From positions 744,001 to 808,000 of the forward strand of contig NZ_VFNI01000001.1 in assembly GCF_006715495.1 (NCBI RefSeq): 64,000 bases of DNA, in the 5' to 3' direction. Positions within the stretch are counted from its first letter, which is position 1, and each line of letters begins with the position of its first letter. Under the pieces are notes generated by a model. That model was not told where the DNA came from. It did not search any database and worked only from the letters and a program-made list of their open reading frames with translations. This DNA comes from Herbaspirillum sp. SJZ106. GTDB taxonomy: Bacteria; Pseudomonadota; Gammaproteobacteria; Burkholderiales; Burkholderiaceae_D. The translations under genes were made by a program, and so were the position numbers. Of this stretch, positions 44,415 to 52,419 are shown one piece after another.

Positions 44415-45617
44415 TTATTGCCCGATCTTGGCCAGCACGTCTTCCAGCATGGAGAACATCTGGTCGATCTCGTCGCGGCTGACGTTGAGCGAAGGCATGA
44501 AACGCAGCAGGTTGGGGCGCGGCGAATTGAGCAGCAAGCCCACCGGTTCCATGTCGCGCGCGGCCTCGACGATCTGCGGGCCGATGTCGCGGCCCAGTTG
44601 CAGCGCGCGCAGCAAGCCTTCGCCGCGTTCGCCTTCGAAGCCGTACTTCTCCGACAGCGCCAGCGAGCGTTCGCGCAGGTACTGGCCGCGCTCGCGCACG
44701 GTTTCCATGAAGCCGGGCTTCAGCAGTTCCTTGATCACCGCCACGCCCACCGCCGTCATCAGCGGGTTGCCGTTGTAGGTGCCGCCCTGTTCGCCAGCTT
44801 CGAAGCAGGCGATGTCTTCGCGCGCCAGCAGCGCCGCCAGCGGCACGCCGCCGCCGATGCCCTTGCCCAGCGTCATGATGTCCGGCTCGATGCCCGAGAG
44901 CTGGTAGCCGAACAGTTCGCCGGTGCGGCCCATGCCGCTTTGCACTTCATCGACGATCAGCAGCAGGTTGGCCTGCCTGGTCAGGCGGCGCAGGCCCTGC
45001 ATGAATTCGCGGGTGGCGGGGATCACGCCGCCTTCGCCTTGCACCGGCTCCAGCATCACGGCCACGGTGTGCTTGGTGATCTGCTTCTCGACGCTGGCCA
45101 GGTCGTTCAGCGTGGCCTTGGGGAAGCCCGGCACCTGCGGCGCGAACATGGTGTCCCAGCCGTCCTTGCCGCTGGCCGACATGGTGGCGATGGTGCGGCC
45201 GTGGAAACTGTGCTTGAAGGTGATGATCTCGAAGCGGGCGTCGCCGTTGGTGGCCGGGTTCTTCTTGCCCCATTTGCGCGCCAGCTTGATGGCGCCTTCG
45301 TTGGCTTCGGCGCCGCTGTTGGCGAAGAACACGCGATCGAACACCGAGTTGGCGGTCAGCAGGTTGGCCAGCTCGATCGACGGCGCGTTGTAGAACGCGG
45401 GCGAGGGGTTGAGCAGTTTCTTCGATTGCGCCGCCAGCGCATCCTGGATGCATTGCGGCGAATGGCCCAAGGCGTTGACCGCCCAGCCTTGCAGGTAATC
45501 CAGGTAGCGTTTGCCCTTGTGGTCGGTCAGCCACATGCCGTCACCCTCGGTGAACACCAGTTCGGGGCGGTTGGTGACGTACATCAGTTTGTTGCTGTCG
45601 AAATCTTTGTATTCCAT
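44415..45617 (-). CDS. argD: Acetylornithine/succinyldiaminopimelate aminotransferase
   Basis: 400-residue class III PLP aminotransferase. PLP lysine Lys252 in TLGKGIGGG, Asp223 in [12 protein letters not shown], and the phosphate/arginine-contacting segments [15 protein letters not shown] and HSFHGRT are all present. It makes N-acetylornithine in arginine synthesis and can act in lysine synthesis. SD GCAGGAG is 8 nt from ATG. The preceding 255 bp hold a promoter, Arg-codon leader peptide and attenuator-like structure (see 45721-45872), so expression is probably tuned by charged tRNA-Arg. Confidence 0.88.
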   Translation of the reverse strand: MEYKDFDSNKLMYVTNRPELVFTEGDGMWLTDHKGKRYLDYLQGWAVNALGHSPQCIQDALAAQSKKLLNPSPAFYNAPSIELANLLTANSVFDRVFFANSGAEANEGAIKLARKWGKKNPATNGDARFEIITFKHSFHGRTIATMSASGKDGWDTMFAPQVPGFPKATLNDLASVEKQITKHTVAVMLEPVQGEGGVIPATREFMQGLRRLTRQANLLLIVDEVQSGMGRTGELFGYQLSGIEPDIMTLGKGIGGGVPLAALLAREDIACFEAGEQGGTYNGNPLMTAVGVAVIKELLKPGFMETVRERGQYLRERSLALSEKYGFEGERGEGLLRALQLGRDIGPQIVEAARDMEPVGLLLNSPRPNLLRFMPSLNVSRDEIDQMFSMLEDVLAKIGQ

Positions 45618-45720
45618 CGATAGGCTCCTGCAAGAATGGGTGGATGGGGATGGTGCGGGGCAGACCGGCCTGAAACTTAAAGGATCGGTGGAAAGCGCAC
45701 GGCAACCCGAAATGGCGGAT

Positions 45721-45751
45721 AAAAAAAAGCCACAGGGTTTGCCTGTGGCTT
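45721..45751 (-). terminator. Terminator hairpin of the argD leader
   Basis: On the minus strand AGCCACAGG, loop CAAAC, CCTGTGGCT, then eight T: a textbook intrinsic terminator. It stands 103 bp upstream of the argD start. A plain reading as the end of the reductase transcript is possible, but the competing pairing and the leader ORF argue for attenuation. Confidence 0.9.
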
Positions 45752-45767
45752 CGCGATTCGTTTCATT

Positions 45768-45836
45768 TCACGCGCACAGCAGCAAACCTCCCAGAGGTTG
45801 GCTGCGACGTCGTAAAAATGTGGCGTTGGCGATCAT
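45768..45836 (-). CDS. Candidate 22-residue leader peptide with Arg-Arg-Arg
   Basis: ATG 45836 to TGA 45768. The peptide reads MIANATFLRRRSQPLGGLLL followed by Cys-Ala. The three arginines are encoded CGA-CGT-CGC and are preceded by TTA; CGA and TTA look rare in this GC-rich sequence, which would sharpen stalling. The ATG falls about 7-8 nt after the -10 hexamer, so the mRNA would be leaderless, as for some known trpL leaders. No ribosome site is needed in that case. Function inferred from position and structure. Confidence 0.65.
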   Translation of the reverse strand: MIANATFLRRRSQPLGGLLLCA

Positions 45837-45843
45837 GCGGTCA

Positions 45844-45872
45844 ATATTAGGACGTTTTGCGCACAGCGTCAA
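45844..45872 (-). promoter_or_regulatory. Strong sigma-70-type promoter of the argD leader
   Basis: TTGACG (45867-45872) and TAATAT (45844-45849) with exactly 17 nt between them, read on the minus strand. This is among the best consensus matches I noticed in the window. The expected start is at about 45836-45838, at the ATG of the leader peptide. Confidence 0.75.
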
Positions 45873-46036
45873 AAAGAATTGACCGTCATTCTGCCTGAAT
45901 CCGGCAAGCGTTGCATTTGCGTCGCCTGCCGCCGCGCCACGCCTTTTTCCGGGAGGCGGCACCGACTTGCGCCATGATCGCAAACGCGCATGACGGCGGC
46001 ATGACACGCGCCGCTTTGGCCGGGGCTCGCGCCGCC

Positions 46037-47080
46037 TCAGTTGGCAGCCGGTGCGTCGCTTGCCAGGTCGGCTTCCGAGGTGAAGGAGTCGGCGTAGAAC
46101 TCGTCTTCGGGCAACTTGCACTGGGCCACGAAGTCACGCTGCGCCGACTCCACCACGATGGGGGCGCCGCAGGCATACACCTGATGGCCGGACAGGTCCG
46201 GGAAGTCGGCCATGACCGCCTGGTGGACGAAGCCGGTGCGGCCGTTCCAGTTGTCTTCCGGCTGCGCGTTGGACACTACCGGCACATAGGCGAAGGCGGG
46301 CAGGGTGCGCGCCCATGTTTCGCACAACTCGTTCATGTACAGGTCTTGCGGGCGGCGGCCGCCCCAGTACAGCGTGACCGGGCGCTGCGAGCCGGCATGC
46401 TCGAGCTGCTCGACGATCGCCTTGATCGGCGCGAAGCCGGTGCCCGAGGCCAGCAGCACGATCGGCTTGTCCGAATCCTCGCGCAGGAAGAAGGTGCCCA
46501 ACGGGCCTTCGATGCGCAGGATGTCGCGTTCCTTCATTGTGGAAAACACCTGGTCGGTGAACAGGCCGCCGGGCAGGTGGCGGATATGCAGGCTCATGTG
46601 CTCATCCTTGTGCGGCGCGTTGGCCATGCTGTAGCTGCGGCGCTTGCCATCGCGCAGCAGGAACTCGACGTATTGCCCGGCCTTGTATTGCAGGCGGTCG
46701 TTGGCCGGCAATTGCAGCGAGAGCACGATGACATCGTCGGCCTTCTTGTCCAGCGCGGCCACGCGCACCGGCAGCTTGCGGATCGGGAATTCGCCCACGC
46801 CCGCCACTTCGCGCGCTTCGATGGTCACATCCGACTGCGGCCTGGCGCAGCAGAACAGCGAAAACCCCAGCTTCTCGTCGTTGGCCGACAGCGCGCGCTC
46901 CTGGTGCGGGCCGTGCTCGACCTGGCCGGAAACCAGTTTGCCCTTGCACGAGCTGCAGGCGCCGTTTTTGCAGCCATAGGGCAGGCCCACGCCTGCGCGG
47001 ATGGCCGCATTGAGGATGGTTTCGCCTTCATCGCAGGTGAATTGGCGGCCGCTTGGCTGGACTGTGACTTGGAAACTCAT
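46037..47080 (-). CDS. 2Fe-2S ferredoxin-NAD(P)H reductase (CDP-6-deoxy-delta-3,4-glucoseen reductase-like)
   Basis: 347 residues in three parts: a plant-type ferredoxin domain with CKNGACSSC and a fourth ligand in LFCCARP (residues 1-95), an FAD domain with RRSYSMAN near 153, and an NAD domain starting at SGTGFAPIKA near 225. It passes electrons from NAD(P)H to an oxygenase or other acceptor. The name AscD/RfbI-type is conventional for such stand-alone reductases; the partner is unknown. It diverges from the SDR gene by only 42 bp. Confidence 0.88.
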   Translation of the reverse strand: MSFQVTVQPSGRQFTCDEGETILNAAIRAGVGLPYGCKNGACSSCKGKLVSGQVEHGPHQERALSANDEKLGFSLFCCARPQSDVTIEAREVAGVGEFPIRKLPVRVAALDKKADDVIVLSLQLPANDRLQYKAGQYVEFLLRDGKRRSYSMANAPHKDEHMSLHIRHLPGGLFTDQVFSTMKERDILRIEGPLGTFFLREDSDKPIVLLASGTGFAPIKAIVEQLEHAGSQRPVTLYWGGRRPQDLYMNELCETWARTLPAFAYVPVVSNAQPEDNWNGRTGFVHQAVMADFPDLSGHQVYACGAPIVVESAQRDFVAQCKLPEDEFYADSFTSEADLASDAPAAN

Positions 47081-47122
47081 ACAATTGCGCTTCTGGACTA
47101 AGGAAAATAGGTTAATAAAACT

Positions 47123-48004
47123 GTGAAAAAACTGGGCTTGCCACGTGTTCTGATACTCGGTTGCGGCGATGTCGGCCTGCGCCTGCTGCCGCTGTTGCTG
47201 CCGCGCTGCCGCGTGCTGGCCGTCACCAGCAACCCGCAACGCTGCGCCGAGCTGCGTGCGGCCGGCGCCGTTCCCATCGTGGCCGACCTCGACCGGCCGC
47301 ATACGCTGGGCCGGCTGGCGCGCCTGGCGCCGACCGTGGTGCACCTGGCGCCGCCGCAGTCGGCCGGCCGGCATGACCGCCGCACCCGCAATTTGGCCGC
47401 CATTTTACCCGAGGGCACGCGCCTGGTTTATATCAGCACCACCGGCGTCTACGGCGATTGCGGCGGCCAGCGTTTCGATGAAACCCATCCGGTGCGGCCG
47501 CAGAATGCGCGCGCGGTGCGCCGCGTGGATGCCGAAAACGTGCTGCGCGCCTGGGCCAGGCGCTGCGGCGCGCGCGTGTCCATCCTGCGCGTGCCCGGCA
47601 TCTACGCGGCCGACCGGCTGCCCGTCGAGCGCCTGCAAAAGGGCACGCCCGCGCTGCTTGCCGCCGACGATGTCTATACCAGCCATATCCATGCCGACGA
47701 CCTGGCGCGCGCGGCGCTGGCGGCCATGCGCCGCGGTTCGCCCAACCGCATCTACCATGCGGTGGACGACACCGAGCTGAAGATGGCCGACTACTTCGAC
47801 GCCGTGGCCGATGCCGTCGGGCTCCCGCGTCCGCCCCGCTTGCCCCGCAGCGAGCTGGAACGCAGCGTATCGCCGATGATGCTGTCGTTCATGTCGGAAT
47901 CGCGCCGGCTGGATAACCGGCGTCTCAAGCAGGAGCTGGGTGTGCGGCTGGATTACTCCAGCGTGCAGTCGCTCCTGGCGAAGCGGGGGAGCGAGCCGGC
48001 TTGA
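47123..48004 (+). CDS. NAD-dependent epimerase/dehydratase-family (extended SDR) protein
   Basis: 293 residues with N-terminal nucleotide-binding LILGCGDVGLRLL and the YeeZ-like active-site region YISTTGVYGDCGGQRFDE, followed by SHIHADDLARAALAA. The first glycine motif is GxGxxG. It probably acts on a nucleotide sugar or is a YeeZ-type protein of unknown substrate. Start is GTG 47123 with TAGG upstream. The C-terminus includes the typical FMSESRRLDNRRLKQELG. Confidence 0.8.
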   Translation: MKKLGLPRVLILGCGDVGLRLLPLLLPRCRVLAVTSNPQRCAELRAAGAVPIVADLDRPHTLGRLARLAPTVVHLAPPQSAGRHDRRTRNLAAILPEGTRLVYISTTGVYGDCGGQRFDETHPVRPQNARAVRRVDAENVLRAWARRCGARVSILRVPGIYAADRLPVERLQKGTPALLAADDVYTSHIHADDLARAALAAMRRGSPNRIYHAVDDTELKMADYFDAVADAVGLPRPPRLPRSELERSVSPMMLSFMSESRRLDNRRLKQELGVRLDYSSVQSLLAKRGSEPA

Positions 48005-48051
48005 TGGCGCATTGGCGAATCCTTTTCTCTTTATGCAATTTTTGAGTCTTC

Positions 48052-48072
48052 CTTATTCGGATTTCGAATAAG
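48052..48072. promoter_or_regulatory. LysR-type box upstream of the sulfonate-type ABC operon
   Basis: CTTATTCG-GATTT-CGAATAAG is a perfect inverted pair with the T-N11-A form inside (TTCG...CGAA). It lies 215 bp before the ATPase gene, in a 283-bp gap. CysB/Cbl/SsuR-like activators of sulfonate genes bind LysR boxes; the identity here is inference. Confidence 0.5.
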
Positions 48073-48287
48073 CATAAGAATTTAAAGTAGTTGTCTTGCA
48101 TTGGCAGCAACAGTAAAGTCCAGCGCTAACGTGAAATAAATGGGGATTTTGTCCGCATGCCAGACGAGACGGCCACAGGCCGCGGGGCATCGGCGCCGCG
48201 CAAGACATCGCCGGACCGCTCGCCAGTCATCCTCCTTCCCAACCAATCCTATCCACTGCAGCGGCTGCCCACGCGCCGCGGGACGAC

Positions 48288-49061
48288 ATGAAGCTATCTT
48301 TCAAGAACGTCGCCAAGCATTTCGGCGGCCTGCATGTGATCGACGAATTCAGCCGCGATATCGAATCGGGCGAACTGGTCGCGCTGGTCGGCCCTTCCGG
48401 CTGCGGCAAGTCGACCCTGCTGCACATTGCCGCCGGCCTGGAAAAGGTCAGCTCGGGCTCGGTCACCGGCGACGGCCAGGAAATCAAGGCGCCGCATCCG
48501 GAACGGACATTGATGTTCCAGGAAAACGCCCTGTATCCCTGGCTCACGCTGGAGCAGAACGTGGCGCTGGCGCTGGAATTCCAGCAGGTCGACAAGCACA
48601 AGGCGGCGCAACAGGCGCGCGTGTGGCTGGAGAACGTCAAGCTCAAGGGTTTCGAAGCGTATTACCCGCACCAGGTCTCGGGCGGCATGCGCCAGCGCGC
48701 GGCCCTGGCGCGCGCTTTCATTTCGCAGCCGAAGGCGCTGCTGCTGGACGAGCCTTTCGGCGCGCTCGACGCGCTCACCCGCATGACGCTGCAGGACGCG
48801 CTGCGCGACCTGATCCGCCAGCAAGGCCCGACCGTGCTGCTGGTCACGCACGATGTCGACGAGGCGCTGTTCCTGGCCGACCGCATCTTCGTGTTCAGCC
48901 CGCGTCCGGCCAAGGTGCTCAAGGAATTCAATCTCGTGCATCACGAAAAGACGCACGACCTGTCCGAATTCGCGGCCATCCGCCGCGAGATCCTTTGCCT
49001 GCTCGGCATCCATGCCGAACAGGACGATTTTTCAAAAACACTGGAAGGGGTTGGAGTATGA
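48288..49061 (+). CDS. Nitrate/sulfonate/taurine-type ABC transporter ATP-binding protein
   Basis: 257 residues: Walker [11 protein letters not shown]-loop FQENALYPWLTL, signature VSGGMRQRAALARAF, Walker B ALLLDEPFGALD, H-loop LLVTHDVDEA. The family (SsuB/TauB/NrtD) drives import of sulfonates, taurine, nitrate or similar. The stop overlaps the next start (ATGA). It leads an operon of ATPase, binding protein, permease and a second binding protein. Confidence 0.92.
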   Translation: MKLSFKNVAKHFGGLHVIDEFSRDIESGELVALVGPSGCGKSTLLHIAAGLEKVSSGSVTGDGQEIKAPHPERTLMFQENALYPWLTLEQNVALALEFQQVDKHKAAQQARVWLENVKLKGFEAYYPHQVSGGMRQRAALARAFISQPKALLLDEPFGALDALTRMTLQDALRDLIRQQGPTVLLVTHDVDEALFLADRIFVFSPRPAKVLKEFNLVHHEKTHDLSEFAAIRREILCLLGIHAEQDDFSKTLEGVGV

Positions 49062-50062
49062 AACTCGCACGCATCCTGGTACCTGCGCTGGCCGCCCTGG
49101 CCGCATTGGCATTCACCAACAACGCCCTGGCGCTGGAGAAATTCAAGATCGGCTACCTGCGCGTGATGGACGACGCGCAAGCCATGGCCGCCTATGAAGC
49201 CGGCCTGTACAAGAAGTACGGGCTGGATGTGGAGTTGATCGAATTCAAGTCCGGCACCGACCTGGTCAAGGCGATTGTCGGCGGCCAGCTCGATAGTGGC
49301 GTGTTCGGATTCTCCAATGCCGTGGCCTGGGCCTCCAAGGGCGCCGACCTGAAGGTGGTGGGCGGCGCGCAGCTGGGTTACCACGCGCTGGTGGCGCGGG
49401 AAGACTCCGGCATCAACAAGGTGGCCGACCTCAAGGGCAAGACCCTGGCCTCGCAAGCCGAAGGCAGCACCGCCGACACCGTGCTGAAGGGCGTGGTGCT
49501 CAAGGATGCCGGCATCAAGCCGGACGACGTCAACGTGATGGGCGTGTCGCCGCAGGTGGCGGTGCAGTCGCTGGTGGGCAAGCGTGTCGACGCCGCCTTC
49601 CTGTTCGAGCCGCAGGCGCGCATCGCGCAGCTGATCGCGCCGGTCAAGCAGATCTATGAAATCGGTGAAGTCTGGCCCTTCCCTTGCATGGTGGTGATCA
49701 CCTCGGGCGACACGTTGAAGAAGCGCCGCGACGCCGTGTGGAAGTCGCTGGATGCCCAGCGCGACGCCATCACGCTGCTGCAGAAGAAGCCGGCCGAAGC
49801 GTCCAAGCTGATCGCCGGCTATTTCATCGCCGAGCCGACCCTGAAGACGCTCAAGCACGGCGAGATGCTGCGCGAAGACGTGATCCGCGACGCCATCAAG
49901 AGCCAGACCTTCACGCCCAAGATTTCCAAGAAGGACCAGGACCGCATGCAGGAAATCTCCAACATCCTGCAAGAGCAAGGCTCCTTGAAGACGCGCGACG
50001 GCAAGCCGTTCGACGTCAACTCGATCACCGACCTGTCCTGGCAAAACGCTAGGAAACTGTGA
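49058..50062 (+). CDS. ABC transporter substrate-binding protein (SsuA/NMT1-like)
   Basis: 334 residues, signal peptide to about residue 25 (ALA-LEKF), then the NMT1/SsuA fold: FKIGYLRVMDDAQAMAAYEAGL, VKAIVGGQLDSGVFGFSNAV, KTLASQAEGSTADTV, DAAFLFEPQARIA. It binds a sulfonate- or thiamine-precursor-like ligand in the periplasm. Start ATG overlaps the ATPase stop with GGAG upstream. Its stop codon lies inside the left arm of a multi-hairpin element. Confidence 0.9.
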   Translation: MKLARILVPALAALAALAFTNNALALEKFKIGYLRVMDDAQAMAAYEAGLYKKYGLDVELIEFKSGTDLVKAIVGGQLDSGVFGFSNAVAWASKGADLKVVGGAQLGYHALVAREDSGINKVADLKGKTLASQAEGSTADTVLKGVVLKDAGIKPDDVNVMGVSPQVAVQSLVGKRVDAAFLFEPQARIAQLIAPVKQIYEIGEVWPFPCMVVITSGDTLKKRRDAVWKSLDAQRDAITLLQKKPAEASKLIAGYFIAEPTLKTLKHGEMLREDVIRDAIKSQTFTPKISKKDQDRMQEISNILQEQGSLKTRDGKPFDVNSITDLSWQNARKL

Positions 50063-50174
50063 GCGGGAAGCTACTGCGCAACCCGATCTCGCTCCTGTGA
50101 TGCTCGCCGTACATCTCGTACGGCTGCGCTTCTCGAAGCGACCTCGGGCTGCTCGCTACGCTTCCCACTCACAG
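50057..50174 (+). repeat. Multi-hairpin palindromic element after the binding-protein gene
   Basis: Outer arms CTGTGAGCGGGAAG (50057-50070) and CTTCCCACTCACAG (50161-50174) pair except for one position. Inside is the perfect pair GCCGTAC/GTACGGC (50106-50124) and a partial CCCGATCTCGC/GCGACCTCGGG pair, giving a branched fold. It begins at the binding-protein stop and separates it from the permease, followed by another GGCCGGAGG/CCTCCGGCC-like pair near 50243-50262. It looks like a REP/BIME-type mRNA end. Confidence 0.65.
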
Positions 50175-50287
50175 CACAGAGCTGATTTATTTTTTGGTTC
50201 GCAGCTTTGCTTCGCTCGCTGCGTATCGTTGAAGTTTTTCACCGGCCGGAGGTTTCCGGCCATCGTCATTTATAAGCGTCAAGCGTT

Positions 50288-51061
50288 ATGAGCTCTCAAC
50301 GTCGCGTTACCGGTCTCCGCAAGAAACTCGCCATGGTGCTGGCGATCGCTTTCATCCTGTTGATGTGGCAGATCGCCGCGTGGTCGCTGCCGTCGTTCCT
50401 GATGCCGGGCGTGCCGTCGGTGGTGGTGCGGCTGTGGGAGGAAGTGCAGTCCAATAATTTCCGCCTGGCGCTGTATGGCAGCCTGTACCGGCTGGGGTTG
50501 GGTTACGGCTCGGCGCTGCTGCTGGGGATCGGTTTCGGGCTGGTCGGCGCGGTGCTGTTCTTCTTCCGCGAGGTGCTGAAGTCGGCCATCGTGATCCTGC
50601 AATCGATCCCGTCGATCGCCTGGGTGCCGCTGTTCCTGATCCTGATGGGGTTCGGCAACCTGCCGATGGTGGTGGTGGTGGCCATCGCCGCCTTCTTCCC
50701 GGCCGCGCTGTCGGTGATGAACGCGACCGAAAGCGTGCAGCAGGTGCATGTGTCGGCCGCGCGCGTGATGGGCGCCTCGCGCGTGGGCTTGTTGCGCCGG
50801 GTCTACCTGCCGGCAGTGATGCCGGAACTGATCACCGGCGCCCAGCTGGCCTTCGGCAACGCCTGGCGCGCGCTGATCTCGGCCGAGATGCTGGTCGGCT
50901 TCGGCAAGGGGCTGGGCCGCACATTGGCGTATTCCGGCGAAACCGCCGACATGGTGGGGGTGATGGCCAATATCCTGACCATCGCCATTCTCGCCGCGCT
51001 GATCGACCAGGTGATCCTGGAAAAGCTGAAGCACCGCCTGCTGCGCTACCAATACGTCTGA
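50288..51061 (+). CDS. ABC transporter permease (SsuC/TauC family)
   Basis: 257 residues with six membrane segments. EAA-type region around VSAARVMGASRVGLLRRVYLPAVMPEL; FGNAWRALISAEMLVG is typical of SsuC-like permeases. It forms the channel with the ATPase encoded at the operon front. It lies 225 bp behind the binding-protein gene, unusually far, with the palindromic element between. The next gene starts 10 bp after it. Confidence 0.9.
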   Translation: MSSQRRVTGLRKKLAMVLAIAFILLMWQIAAWSLPSFLMPGVPSVVVRLWEEVQSNNFRLALYGSLYRLGLGYGSALLLGIGFGLVGAVLFFFREVLKSAIVILQSIPSIAWVPLFLILMGFGNLPMVVVVAIAAFFPAALSVMNATESVQQVHVSAARVMGASRVGLLRRVYLPAVMPELITGAQLAFGNAWRALISAEMLVGFGKGLGRTLAYSGETADMVGVMANILTIAILAALIDQVILEKLKHRLLRYQYV

Positions 51062-51071
51062 GTCTCCCGCC

Positions 51072-51839
51072 ATGCAGCCCGCACGCCTGCTCTTCCCGCT
51101 CTTGCTGCTGCTTTGCGGCAGCGTGCAGGCGGGCGTGCTCGATGCCGCCAAGCAGGCCGGCATCCTGCGTGTGGGGCTGGATTACGTGCCGCCGGCCTAC
51201 AAGGGCGGCATGAAATTCCGCACGCCCGAGAGCGTCGATAGCGTGCTGGCCGACGATCTGGCCGTGCAGTTCAAGCTCACATCCGCTTACCTGAAAAACG
51301 CATCCGGCATCCGCGCCGATGTGGCGCTGACGCTGGCGCCCGAGGGCGAGGCCGGCGATGCCGATACCGTCATCATCCCCACCGGCTATCGCGCCGGCGG
51401 CATGGCCATCATGCGTACCGACACCAGCATCAGGAAATGGGACGACCTGAAGGGCCGCAGCGTGTGCGTTTCGGAAGGTTCGTCCTACGTCGGCACGCTG
51501 GCCTCGCGCTATGGCGCCATCGAGAAGGTGATGCGCGCGCCGGCCGATTCGCTGCTGGCGGTGCGCACCGGGCAATGCGACGCGGCCGTGCATGACGACA
51601 GCCTGATGAAGGAATTGCTGAAGCTGCCCGAATGGAAGAAATTCTCCGCCCGCCTGGCGCCCGCCAGCCGCCAGGCCCTGGTGCTAAAGGTGCGCGGCGC
51701 CGACGCCGCCGATCTGGCCGCGTTCAGGCAGGCGGCCGGCCGCTGGAACGAGGCCTTCTGGGCTGGCGTCAGGAAGAAGTGGGCCAACAACGTGGCCTTC
51801 GAGGTTTACCTGGACCAGAACGTGCCGGATTGCCACTGA
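51072..51839 (+). CDS. Second substrate-binding-domain protein in the sulfonate-type operon
   Basis: 255 residues with a signal peptide (LLFPLLLLLCGSVQA) and a type-3 solute-binding fold: ILRVGLDYVPPAYKGG, DDLKGRSVCVSEGSSYVGTL, VRTGQCDAAVHDDSLM. Two cysteines (in SVCVS and GQCDA) and a terminal DCH stand out. It belongs to a different family from the operon's main binding protein, so it may be an accessory sensor or ligand trap. No own permease adjoins it. Confidence 0.8.
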   Translation: MQPARLLFPLLLLLCGSVQAGVLDAAKQAGILRVGLDYVPPAYKGGMKFRTPESVDSVLADDLAVQFKLTSAYLKNASGIRADVALTLAPEGEAGDADTVIIPTGYRAGGMAIMRTDTSIRKWDDLKGRSVCVSEGSSYVGTLASRYGAIEKVMRAPADSLLAVRTGQCDAAVHDDSLMKELLKLPEWKKFSARLAPASRQALVLKVRGADAADLAAFRQAAGRWNEAFWAGVRKKWANNVAFEVYLDQNVPDCH

Positions 51840-52065
51840 GGCTACTGAGTCCACTGAGTTTCCGGTTCCGCCAGATTTGCCATCGTGGCAATTTGTTTTT
51901 GCCTTTTGGCATCTTTTTCCACGGTTTGCTTGCTTCCCGGATAACAGGCTGTGTCGATGCCGCCGTTTTTTTGCGGATGCATGCTGTTGCCGCATTGCAG
52001 AGTCCGGCAATGGGCGTACCATAGTGGCCTGTATCGAACATCAGCGATAGCAACAGGAGGCCAGC

Positions 52066-52326
52066 ATGCCCGTCGATCTCGCAATCGTACCCAGTTCCAG
52101 CACCACCGCATCTACATCCACTACCTCATCGGTCACCGATCCGGAGGCGGTGCGCCGGGCCGATGAAGCGCGCATGGCGCAAAAGGCCGAGCAACAGCGC
52201 CAGGAACAGATCCAGGCCGACCAGAAGCGCGCCGAGGCTGAACTCGAACAGCGCAACCGCCGCGAACAGATTTCCCGCAATTCCAATGGCGAGGTCATCG
52301 GCACCACGGTGAACACGGTAGCCTGA
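52066..52326 (+). CDS. Small hypothetical protein with Ser/Thr-rich head and coiled coil
   Basis: 86 residues. ATG 52066 has a near-perfect AGGAGG 5-6 nt upstream. The first 25 residues are Ser/Thr-rich (SSSTTASTSTTSSVTD), then a charged helix of about 40 residues rich in Gln, Glu, Arg and Lys, and a C-terminal NSNGEVIGTTVNTVA. No signal peptide or known domain. A terminator follows, so it is probably a monocistronic real gene. Function unknown. Confidence 0.65.
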   Translation: MPVDLAIVPSSSTTASTSTTSSVTDPEAVRRADEARMAQKAEQQRQEQIQADQKRAEAELEQRNRREQISRNSNGEVIGTTVNTVA

Positions 52327-52354
52327 CAATATCCGCGGCGTACCCGCCATGAAC

Positions 52355-52387
52355 AAAGCCCGCACGGCCATGCCGTTGCGGGCTTTT
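52355..52387 (+). terminator. Bidirectional intrinsic terminator
   Basis: AAAGCCCGCA pairs with TGCGGGCTTT around a 12-nt loop, then T. It lies between the small hypothetical gene and the convergent antiporter gene and can serve both. Confidence 0.85.
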
Positions 52388-52419
52388 GCTTTTCCGCTCC
52401 CGGTTCCCGTGCGGGGGCC

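Larger units (their letters stand above)
45721..45836 (-). promoter_or_regulatory. Apparent arginine transcription attenuator upstream of argD
   Basis: A 116-nt leader on the minus strand contains four segments. Segment 1 AACCTC (45794-45799) can pair with segment 2 GAGGTT (45785-45790). Segment 2, extended as GGTTTGC plus CTGTG (45788-45775, 2-nt bulge), can instead pair with CACAG-GCAAACC inside segment 3 (45748-45736). Segment 3 AGCCACAGG otherwise pairs with segment 4 CCTGTGGCT as a 9-bp terminator with eight T. Three Arg codons (45812-45804) lie just ahead of segment 1. A ribosome stalled there would mask segment 1 and favour the antiterminator; one reaching the stop codon at 45770 would cover segment 2 and let the terminator form. 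Confidence 0.75.

Noticed and set aside
45721-45751. Simple end-of-operon terminator for the ferredoxin-reductase gene
   Set aside because: It is 285 bp past that stop, and a promoter, an Arg-rich leader ORF and a competing pairing lie in between. It may still catch read-through.
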